Assembly: GCA_028284905.1 (NCBI GenBank)
Contig: JANQQU010000002.1
Location: forward strand, 62,001 to 126,000
Direction: 5' to 3'
DNA length: 64,000 bases
Source: Calditrichia bacterium
GTDB lineage: Bacteria > Calditrichota > Calditrichia > RBG-13-44-9 > J075
This document shows, piece by piece, positions 1 to 7,183 of the stretch. Numbering within the stretch: position 1 is the first letter of the stretch; every line of letters begins with the position of its first letter. The translations under genes were made by a program, and so were the position numbers. A model generated the notes under the pieces. The model had not been told where the DNA came from. It made no database searches and was given only the letters and a program-made list of their open reading frames with translations.

Positions 1-99
1 AATGGACATCTGATCGGCAATAACTGGATGCCTTTATGCATTACAACCCTGATTCTTATTCACGGTGTTAGCGGATTGGTTCTCTTTCGATCTGAGTAG
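1..99 (+). CDS. C-terminal end of a membrane protein (partial)
   Basis: An open frame enters from the left edge and runs 32 codons to a TAG at 97-99. The residues include a hydrophobic stretch (MPLCITTLILIHGVSGLVLF) consistent with a last transmembrane helix, followed by the short basic/acidic tail RSE. The gene converges on the histidine kinase at 128-1786, with only 28 bases between the stops. The family cannot be named from 32 residues. It could be an accidental open frame, but the hydrophobic helix followed directly by a stop is typical of a real C-terminus. Confidence 0.5.
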   Translation, partial: NGHLIGNNWMPLCITTLILIHGVSGLVLFRSE

Positions 100-127
100 C
101 GTCCGGAGGATTGTAATTAAGAGGAGT

Positions 128-1786
128 TTATGTGACCGGCAGCTCGATTTTTACCGTTGTGCCTTTACCAGTAACACTATCTATGGCTATTTTACCCTGG
201 TGATCCTGGATAATGGTATAAACAATTGATAATCCCATACCGGCGCCATAGCCAACGCCTTTCGTGGTGAAACCGGGGTCAAATATTTTTTCCAGGTTTT
301 CAGCCGGAATACCGACGCCGCTATCGGCGATTTCGATAGTTACCCCTTCTGGCAGCGAAGCAGTTCGGATAACGATTTCCCCCTTCTCTTCGATAGCTGC
401 TGCCGCATTCAATAGAATGTTCATAAATGCCTGGTTCAATTTCCCGGGAAAACAATTGATCAGCGGTAATTCCCCATATTCCTTCTTTACGGTAATCCGA
501 TCTCCTAATTCCGGACTAATAAGACTCACCGTTGCATCCAGACCTTCATGCACGTCGAAAGTATCCCGGGCGGCACGATCCAGGCGGGCAAACTGACGCA
601 TTCCGCGGATAATACTATCGATTCTCTCCAGAGCACCGCGGGAAGCAGCTTCCAGGTTTTCATACTGGCCAAATATGCGAACCGCCTTTGAGGGCATTTT
701 TTCCGCATCTTCGACGACCTGCTTAAATGTTTCCTGCAGTTTCAGAATCATTCGATTATAGGTATCCAGACTACTTTGCAGTGCTCCCAGCGGCGTATTT
801 ATTTCATGCGCGATGCCGGAAACCAATTGCCCCAGGGCGGCCATCTTACTTGCCTGCACTAATTCAACCTGCATATCCTGCAGCTTTGTATAAGCCTCCT
901 GTAAGGCGGCATTATGTTCTGCAAGGTGCTTAAAATCGAGAAAACGCGCCCAGGCCAGGGAAACGGCGTCGGCAAAACTTTGCAACACCCGCACGGCATT
1001 CACCGGAAAGCCTTTTTTCCGAAACGTATGAATAATCAGCAACCCGTGCGAAAATGGAACACCAATCCAGGCGCGGGGTGTTTTGCGATTATCAGCGGCT
1101 TTATTCTGCCAGATTGCCTGAAAATATGCCGGATAATCGGCGGTATCCTCACTGGAGAATCCGGCCGGAAATTCTCTGGGCAGCGGCCGGCCATCCGGTA
1201 ATGAATCGCAATTAATGTCTTTATGATAGCTATGTAATTTCGGGAGAATATTTCGTTCTACCGGCTTTACGCCATATTGATCTTCCAGCCAGCTGCGTGC
1301 TGCCGCGTAAACCGTTCCGGTATCTTTTTTAGCGTCGACGATATCGATGGCACAATAATCTGCATAAATGCCGACATCATTTAACCCTTCCCATAACACG
1401 CCCACAACGCGGGTGATGTCCGCAGCCGACTGCATTGCCAGCACTTCCGAACGTACCCGCTCGACAATCTGCTGACTGGTAAAAGCGATATCATTTTCAT
1501 CCAAAACCAGGCGGCGCAGGGAGACATTCCCGTTCACCGTCGTCTGGCAAGCCAGGCGGGTGTTATGGCTGAAATGGAGCTGCGAAGCAATTGCGGATTC
1601 CTTATCATTTCGCGGCGCACAATTCTCCAGGCCATCCAGAATAACCACCCGGCAGGTGGTGCAGCGGGTTTTACCTCCACAGATGTAACTATGCGGCACA
1701 CCCGCCTTTAGCGACGCTTGCAGAATCGTGGTCCCATTGTCACAGCTGACGGTTTTTCCGTCGGGTAAAATTTTGATTTCAGCCAT
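128..1786 (-). CDS. Ferredoxin-domain sensor histidine kinase
   Basis: A soluble 552-residue kinase with no signal peptide or membrane helix. Residues 1-90 form a [2Fe-2S] ferredoxin domain with cluster cysteines C36, C42, C45 and C80 (C-x5-C-x2-C-x34-C). Residues ~105-290 resemble a divergent GAF-type sensor domain. A coiled coil leads to the HisKA phosphoacceptor H327 in GIAHEINTPLG, and an HATPase_c domain follows with an N box (NAAAAIEEKG) and glycine boxes (DSGVGIPAEN, GAGMGLSIV). Inference: a cytosolic redox or electron-transfer signal is passed to autophosphorylation. No response regulator lies nearby. It is the last gene of the minus-strand run starting with the molybdoenzyme at 5868 and could sense its redox state. 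Start: ATG at 1786 with a weak GGTAAG ribosome site. Sure of the domains at both ends; the middle domain is tentative. Confidence 0.88.
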   Translation of the reverse strand: MAEIKILPDGKTVSCDNGTTILQASLKAGVPHSYICGGKTRCTTCRVVILDGLENCAPRNDKESAIASQLHFSHNTRLACQTTVNGNVSLRRLVLDENDIAFTSQQIVERVRSEVLAMQSAADITRVVGVLWEGLNDVGIYADYCAIDIVDAKKDTGTVYAAARSWLEDQYGVKPVERNILPKLHSYHKDINCDSLPDGRPLPREFPAGFSSEDTADYPAYFQAIWQNKAADNRKTPRAWIGVPFSHGLLIIHTFRKKGFPVNAVRVLQSFADAVSLAWARFLDFKHLAEHNAALQEAYTKLQDMQVELVQASKMAALGQLVSGIAHEINTPLGALQSSLDTYNRMILKLQETFKQVVEDAEKMPSKAVRIFGQYENLEAASRGALERIDSIIRGMRQFARLDRAARDTFDVHEGLDATVSLISPELGDRITVKKEYGELPLINCFPGKLNQAFMNILLNAAAAIEEKGEIVIRTASLPEGVTIEIADSGVGIPAENLEKIFDPGFTTKGVGYGAGMGLSIVYTIIQDHQGKIAIDSVTGKGTTVKIELPVT

Positions 1787-1841
1787 TGTCTTACCGATAA
1801 ATCGCGATTGATCTACAACCAGTTAAAAAATACTCACTTCG

Positions 1842-2750
1842 TTAAAAACCGTAACCGATGGGACCATGCCCGGGCACACTCACGTAGCCCCGCTGGTTGC
1901 CGGAATCGTAGTTTCCTGCACTGAAGCGGGAAGACCAGAAATTATCCCCGGAGCCACCTTGTCCCCGATAGGCATTTTGTTGCGCAGCAACATACAAATT
2001 GACGACCGGTATTGAACTACCTTCATAGCCGGCATTCCCTTTATTATCCAGCCAGTAAGATCCCGGCTGAATCCAGTAGCCAATCATATAACTCCAAACC
2101 GCCCACTCATTCTGCGGCAGTTCTCGTTTATTGACAAAAACCCCGGTATTCCCCGCGGAAGCATCTCTGGCAAGGGTCCCAAAATCATGGCCTGGCAGCA
2201 TATACCCATAAGCCGGGTATCCGACGACGCCATACAATCCACACTTGGCGTCATACCAATAGTTGCCAGGTTTCGGGCGAACACCATAGTTTTTTTCCAG
2301 CTCGGAAATTTGCGCTTCCGTAAGCGTTATGCCATTGATTATCACTGCGCCATCATTTTCAGCTGCAGCGATTTCGTCAGTGTTGTTAGGAGCATCACTG
2401 CGTCGCTGAAACACGAATTGCTGTGTGGTTTGCGGCAGCATATTCCCGAATTGATCGACCTCGACCATGGTCATCGAAAGATACTCGCCGCTCAAACCCG
2501 CCTGAAAGATGATGCCACCTTCCCCAACGGTGCCACTCAGAAAACCGCCTTGTATAATTCCGCTTAGCTGAAATGAATTCCCATTGCCGGTCAGAGTGCC
2601 GCTATAGCCGCCCTGGTCATTTGCTTTTAAGGTAAGCGCGACTTCGCCTTCGGCGGTCTGGATAAAATATTTCCCGGAAAAATCCTGTGCCAATGCCAGC
2701 GAGCCGGAGAACAATAAAGCTATGCAATAAGCCAACACACTACTTTTCAT
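1842..2750 (-). CDS. Secreted protein with two PG-x-YW-x-D repeats, unknown function
   Basis: About 302 residues. The ATG at 2750 is chosen because it begins a clean signal peptide (MKSSVLAYCIALLFSGSLALAQ); the frame stays open for 26 codons upstream, but those residues look like non-coding sequence. The N-terminal half after cleavage (DFSGKYFIQT...) is Gly/Ser/Thr-rich beta structure of the kind seen in small beta-barrel or lipocalin-like repeats. The C-terminal half holds two related units, PKPGNYWYDAKCGLYG and IQPGSYWLDNKGNAGYEG, and ends in a Gly-rich SVPGHGPIGYGF tail. I do not recognise a named family. It sits between the adenylate kinase lipoprotein and the ferredoxin kinase on the same strand, so co-transcription is possible. 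Confidence 0.7.
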   Translation of the reverse strand: MKSSVLAYCIALLFSGSLALAQDFSGKYFIQTAEGEVALTLKANDQGGYSGTLTGNGNSFQLSGIIQGGFLSGTVGEGGIIFQAGLSGEYLSMTMVEVDQFGNMLPQTTQQFVFQRRSDAPNNTDEIAAAENDGAVIINGITLTEAQISELEKNYGVRPKPGNYWYDAKCGLYGVVGYPAYGYMLPGHDFGTLARDASAGNTGVFVNKRELPQNEWAVWSYMIGYWIQPGSYWLDNKGNAGYEGSSIPVVNLYVAAQQNAYRGQGGSGDNFWSSRFSAGNYDSGNQRGYVSVPGHGPIGYGF

Positions 2751-2907
2751 GACATCTTCTTTCTCTATGTCCAAAATTTCATCAAATGTTGAGGCAAAAC
2801 TATTTAAGTAAAATTTACAAATTTGCAAATGGGCAAAAGGATCAGTAAAAGACCTTCGATCTCTTTATTCCCAATTTTTATTACCCATTTAATTATAGGG
2901 TAAATAA

Positions 2908-3585
2908 CTATTTACCAGAAAGTACCGCTTCTATATCTGCAGCAACGGCTTCGATCGACTGCTCGCCGTTAATCCGGATTAAAGTGCCTTTTTTATCATA
3001 GTATTCGACCAGCGGATCGGTTTGCTGATGGAATATGCCAATGCGATTCTTAATCGTTTCTTCAGTATCATCCGCACGTCCCCGGCTCATCAGACGGCGG
3101 GTCATCTCTTCGTCCGAGACTTCCAGGTAAAGCACCCGAATGCTGGTATCGCCCCGACGCTCAAGGATGCCTTCCAGTCCGGTCGCTTGCGGAATGGTGC
3201 GGGGAAAACCATCGAGAATGAAACCGTCCTTGCAATCCGGTGCTTTCAGGCGATTTTCCACCAGGGTGAGAATAATACTATCGGCGACCAGTTCGCCCCG
3301 CGCCATAATCCCGGCGACAAGCATGCCGAGCTCAGTGCTATCAGCTACTTCCTGACGCAGTATCTTGCCGGTGGAAATATGGCCGATTTTAAACGTATCG
3401 ACAATTGCCCGTGCTTGAGTCCCTTTCCCGGCGCCGGGGCCGCCTAAAATGATCAGCTGCATGGAGGCAGCATCAGCACTGCCGCTGCTTTCTGAATTTT
3501 CGGATTTCTCACTACTGCTACATCCCAGTAACAAAATCGCGGTGAAAAAAAATGCCATTAATGAAAAAACTAAGAAATGTCTCAT
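2908..3585 (-). CDS. Adenylate kinase preceded by a lipoprotein signal peptide
   Basis: 225 residues. Residues 1-22 are a lipoprotein signal (MRHFLVFSLMAFFFTAILLLGC, given here by its ends M1 and C22) with lipobox LLG-C22, then a Ser/Glu-rich linker to ~41. From M42 onward it is a complete short-type adenylate kinase. It has the P-loop GGPGAGKGT (48-56), HISTG, DGFPRT, and the arginine segment SRGRADDTEETIKNR; the long LID insertion is absent. The reaction known for the family is ATP + AMP = 2 ADP. A perfect AGGAGG sits 5 bases before the upstream ATG (3591-3596), while the internal ATG at M42 has no ribosome site, so the exported form looks like the real product. S23 after the cysteine does not signal inner-membrane retention by the E. 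coli rule. The role outside the cytoplasm is unknown. A cytosolic adk probably exists elsewhere. Confidence 0.9.
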   Translation of the reverse strand: MRHFLVFSLMAFFFTAILLLGCSSSEKSENSESSGSADAASMQLIILGGPGAGKGTQARAIVDTFKIGHISTGKILRQEVADSTELGMLVAGIMARGELVADSIILTLVENRLKAPDCKDGFILDGFPRTIPQATGLEGILERRGDTSIRVLYLEVSDEEMTRRLMSRGRADDTEETIKNRIGIFHQQTDPLVEYYDKKGTLIRINGEQSIEAVAADIEAVLSGK

Positions 3586-3590
3586 TTTAT

Positions 3591-3596
3591 CCTCCT
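3591..3596 (-). promoter_or_regulatory. Shine-Dalgarno deciding the start of the lipoprotein adenylate kinase
   Basis: Reads AGGAGG on the minus strand, followed by ATAAA and the ATG at 3585. It is the only good ribosome site in front of this gene and places translation at the lipoprotein signal rather than at the P-loop methionine. Confidence 0.85.
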
Positions 3597-3660
3597 GGTT
3601 CTCAAATGATAATTATCGAGTTCGTTGTATTATGGACGATCGTTACTACTATTTTTCTGA

Positions 3661-5868
3661 TCACGTACGGATCGTATTATTCCCATTGTTTGCCGGCAAT
3701 TTTAATACTTGCACCAAAGCGTCCCGATAGGCAGGAATACCACATTCCGGATCACAAACGCCCCGGCGGATCAGGACATTCGCTTCCGGCCAGTACATAA
3801 TGACAATCCCGGGCTGCACATCACCAGCGCGAACTGTCGCGGTCATCTCCCCACTTTCGGAGCGAAGCAGAACGGAGTCGTTATCCCTGAACCCTAAATT
3901 ACGAATATCTTCCGGCGCCATCAACACCTGATTACGACGAGTATTCGAGAGCGGATCCCGATCGCTGAATTCGATACTGTTAAACTGCTTTCCGCGCCGG
4001 GTAGAAAGCTGGAACCATCCTGCCGGTACTTTTCTTTGCGGTGGAGATAATGGGATAAAACGGGCTTTTCCATCATCCGTGCCAAAAGTACCATCGCTGC
4101 CCAGGCGTTCTCCGCCCCACTGAAACTGATCTCCTTTTTGCCGGAAATTTTCAATGCCGGCATAGAGCGACACGGTCTCCGCGATTTCCCGGCGGATCTC
4201 ATCAGTGCTTTCAAAGTGAATTTTATCCGCATTGGCCGGATCGACTTTTTCTGCAAGGGTCATTAAGGTTCGCCATTCATCTCGGGCTTCCGGGATGCGC
4301 CGGCCGGGAATTTCCGGGTTGAAGATAATTCGCCGTTCCGTTGTTGTTTCGGTATTGCCGCCAACCATTTCGTAGCGGGTTGTTGCCGGGAGAAGCAGCA
4401 CGACTTCCGCGGGATCAATCAACATCTGTTGGTTCAAAACAATATCATGATGTACCCGGAAAGGAATTCGCTGGATCGCCTTGCGGACGTAGCGGCTGTC
4501 CGGTAATACGCTGAACAGGTTGCTGCCGACACAGTAAAGCATATCCAGCTTGCGTTCCCAGGCGGCATCGATCATTTCCGCGGCATAATAACCCCGCTGA
4601 TAAGGCACCGGAAATTGCCAGTGGTTGCTAAAAAATTCCGCGTTCTCTTTATTCACCCCTTTGCCACCGGGGAAAAGATTGGGCACGGCGCCAACTTCTG
4701 CCCCTCCCTGCACCCCGGAATGCCCGCGAATTGCCATTAATCCGGTTTTCGGACGGCCGACCATTCCTCTTGCCAGGGCGAGGTTCGCAATAGATTTCAC
4801 GTTGGAAACGCCATGACGATGCATGGTAATCCCCATCGACCAGATGAATACCGCCGTTTTTGCCTGCGCATACATTTTCGCAAAGGCCCTCATCGAATCC
4901 TGGCTAGCACCGGAGAACTTTTCCAATTCATCCATCGATTGTTTATCCAGCTCGGCAACCAGGCGCGGCCAATCGTTGGTGCGCGCTGTGATAAAAGATT
5001 CGTCGATCCAGTTTTCCGCGATCATAATCTTCAGTACGCCATTGATAAATGCGATATCGCCCCCCGGTTTGATCCGGAAGAAACCATCGCTTATGCGGGT
5101 GCCGAACAGGGCAGAATCTACCGCCGATGGCACCCAGTATTTTTCCATACCGGGCTCGCGGAATGTATTTATTACTGCAACGCGGGTGCCCTGCTTTTTG
5201 GCATAATGGAGATATTTCATTACCACTGGCTGATTATTCGCGGCATTACTGCCGATAAAAACCACCAGATCGCTGCCGATCATATCTTTATAACTGCAGG
5301 TTGTGGCGGCAAATCCGGTCGTCTGTTTTAGCGCTGTTGTGCTGGGGGCATGGCAAATACGGGCGGAATTATCAATATGATTAGTACCAAGATAGCGAGC
5401 GGCTTTTTGGGCAACATAATAGGTCTCGTTTACCGTCCCGCGGGAAACCAGGTAAAAAGCCAGTCGCTTACGATCGATCGACTGAATGTAGCGGGACATC
5501 CGCTCAAAAGCTTCATCCCACTCAATCGGTTTAAAGCCTCTGTTACCACGCACTCGCAACATTGGTTGAGAAAGCCTCCCCAACTGCCGCAGTGCTTTCT
5601 CCGAATGCCCACTCAGATTATCAACATTTTCCAGCACCGTCGGATCGAAGGCCGGCATGGTGTTCAGGCGAAGCAAATTGAGGCGTATCCAGCAGAGGTG
5701 GATGCCGTCCAGCGTCCAGTCCTTCATACCACTGGTACCGAGTGCACAGCCATCGCAAACCCCATCACGGAGAATCCGGCTGGCATATCCCAACTGATCC
5801 CGATTCTCCCAACCAGTCTTCAGCATATCAAGAAAGGGATTCATACGATGGAGCAACTGACGTTTCAT
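3661..5868 (-). CDS. FdhF/YdeP-family molybdopterin oxidoreductase
   Basis: 735 residues, about the usual family length. The large molybdopterin-binding domain begins near residue 80, and the MoCo-dinucleotide-binding C-terminal domain (LSTRRGKQFNSIEF...LRSESGEMTATVRAG) occupies ~600-720. The N-terminus has C38-x2-C41 plus C59, fewer cysteines than the classic four-Cys [4Fe-4S] site of formate dehydrogenases, as in YdeP-like enzymes. No twin-arginine signal, so cytoplasmic. Substrate unknown; YdeP-type enzymes are mostly uncharacterised, with E. coli YdeP linked to acid resistance. ATG at 5868 has GGAG 9 bases upstream. It heads a same-strand run with the adenylate kinase lipoprotein 75 bases downstream. 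No FdhD or small subunit is visible in the window. Confidence 0.9.
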   Translation of the reverse strand: MKRQLLHRMNPFLDMLKTGWENRDQLGYASRILRDGVCDGCALGTSGMKDWTLDGIHLCWIRLNLLRLNTMPAFDPTVLENVDNLSGHSEKALRQLGRLSQPMLRVRGNRGFKPIEWDEAFERMSRYIQSIDRKRLAFYLVSRGTVNETYYVAQKAARYLGTNHIDNSARICHAPSTTALKQTTGFAATTCSYKDMIGSDLVVFIGSNAANNQPVVMKYLHYAKKQGTRVAVINTFREPGMEKYWVPSAVDSALFGTRISDGFFRIKPGGDIAFINGVLKIMIAENWIDESFITARTNDWPRLVAELDKQSMDELEKFSGASQDSMRAFAKMYAQAKTAVFIWSMGITMHRHGVSNVKSIANLALARGMVGRPKTGLMAIRGHSGVQGGAEVGAVPNLFPGGKGVNKENAEFFSNHWQFPVPYQRGYYAAEMIDAAWERKLDMLYCVGSNLFSVLPDSRYVRKAIQRIPFRVHHDIVLNQQMLIDPAEVVLLLPATTRYEMVGGNTETTTERRIIFNPEIPGRRIPEARDEWRTLMTLAEKVDPANADKIHFESTDEIRREIAETVSLYAGIENFRQKGDQFQWGGERLGSDGTFGTDDGKARFIPLSPPQRKVPAGWFQLSTRRGKQFNSIEFSDRDPLSNTRRNQVLMAPEDIRNLGFRDNDSVLLRSESGEMTATVRAGDVQPGIVIMYWPEANVLIRRGVCDPECGIPAYRDALVQVLKLPANNGNNTIRT

Positions 5869-5938
5869 TGTGGATCTCCGGGGTAAATAAACGTCGGCAA
5901 TTTAGCTTTTTTTAATGGGATAAACAAGTTCGGGTGAG

Positions 5939-6022
5939 GCAAATGGGCAGTAAAGCAAATGAGCAAATGAACAAATGAGCAAATTTGCATCTCTGCTCAT
6001 TTGCTCATTTGTTCATTTGCCT
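5939..6022. repeat. GCAAATGR tandem repeats in inverted arms
   Basis: The left arm has 8-bp units of GCAAATGA type. The right arm from about 5995 is their reverse complement (TGCTCATTTGCTCATTTG and onward). The two arms pair to a hairpin of about 28 bp with a loop of a few bases. It lies between the divergent-side end of the molybdoenzyme promoter region and the stop of the AI-2E-type permease. Related units recur at 21268-21373, 33959-33988 and 49718-49754. Confidence 0.85.
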
Positions 6023-6065
6023 AAAGTCGTTCAAATATTCGGTAACATTATCCGGGCTAGAATCG

Positions 6066-7139
6066 CTACTCGCGGGCACTCATCAGAATACTGATAAAGC
6101 GGAGACTGCTAATGTTCTCGAAAATAATTTTGACAATTACGGAGAGCGGCACTGCCAGGAACATACCGACGATTCCCCATAACCATCCCCAAAACATCAG
6201 GGAAAAAAGCAATACCAGCGGACTCAGATTCACCCGCCCGCCAACCACCTGTGGGTCGACGAGGTTGCCCATCACGAACTGAATTACCACCAACAAACTC
6301 ACCACCAAAAAGATCGTCAAATAACTATCGAATTGAATAACGGTAATCGTTGCCGGCAGTAAGGTAGAAATCACTGAGCCAATACTGGGCATAAAATTGA
6401 GCAGAAAGGTTAAGACGCCCCAAATCAGGGCAAATTTCACCCCGAAACTATACAGCACAATCGTACAGAGAGTGGCAGTAATTAAACTGATCAGGGTTTT
6501 CATAATGATGTATTTTTCGATCTGCTGATTGATATTCGAGCAAATCCCGACCAGCTTTTCGGAGACATCATTATCAAATGCCAGTTCCAGCTTTTTGATC
6601 AGCTGATTGCGGCCCATCAGAATAAACAGTAAAAAGAGCAACACCAGCACGGTATTGGAGAGGAATTTCGTAATAGAGCTCAGTGTGCTGGTGATCAGGC
6701 CGGTAAAGGTCCAGTCGTCTATCCCGGTGAGCACCTGAATACGCTGGGTAAGGCCGCTGTTCTGCGGAATTAGTTCCTGGGGAATTTTGAAGAAGCGAAT
6801 CAGATTGTCGATTATCAGCCCGAAACGTTCTTCATATCTCGGAAATTCGGAGGCAAATGTCTGGATGCTTTCATTAATAAAAACGGCTATCACACCGAGA
6901 ATAACGAAGGTAATGACGACCGCCATCAAAATCGAAACCGGCACCGGTACCCGGCGCTTTTCGAAAAAAGAAATTAAGGGATTGAGGATATAGCTGATGA
7001 ACACAGCCAGGGCAAACGGCAAAACAATACCGCGAATTTGATATAACACTACGCCAACGCCCATCACACTTAAAATGCTGAGCAGGCCAATAATTATACG
7101 AGAATCTCTAACTAAAATTTGTCGTGGATCGGGACTCAT
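6066..7139 (-). CDS. AI-2E family (PerM/UPF0118) membrane permease
   Basis: 357 residues with about eight hydrophobic segments: two near the N-terminus (IIGLLSILSVMGVGVVLY, PFALAVFISYILNPLISFF), a pair after the long soluble loop, and a C-terminal cluster ending in FGWLWG-like FWGWLWGIVGMFLAVPLSV. PNPLISFFEKRRVP-type and GNLVDPQVVGGRVNLSPLVVL-like motifs (here MGNLVDPQVVGGRVNLSP) are diagnostic of the family, whose members include a reported AI-2 exporter and Na+/H+ antiporters. The substrate here cannot be told. It follows polA by 44 bases on the same strand and may share its transcript. Confidence 0.93.
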   Translation of the reverse strand: MSPDPRQILVRDSRIIIGLLSILSVMGVGVVLYQIRGIVLPFALAVFISYILNPLISFFEKRRVPVPVSILMAVVITFVILGVIAVFINESIQTFASEFPRYEERFGLIIDNLIRFFKIPQELIPQNSGLTQRIQVLTGIDDWTFTGLITSTLSSITKFLSNTVLVLLFLLFILMGRNQLIKKLELAFDNDVSEKLVGICSNINQQIEKYIIMKTLISLITATLCTIVLYSFGVKFALIWGVLTFLLNFMPSIGSVISTLLPATITVIQFDSYLTIFLVVSLLVVIQFVMGNLVDPQVVGGRVNLSPLVLLFSLMFWGWLWGIVGMFLAVPLSVIVKIIFENISSLRFISILMSARE

Positions 7140-7183
7140 TCTCTCTCTGTCAACAGCTATGCAGTTCCTTTATTCGGAAAAAA

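Noticed and set aside
4813-5331. 172-codon plus-strand frame inside the molybdoenzyme
   Set aside because: Shadow of a clearly real gene on the other strand, Cys/His-rich by codon reflection.
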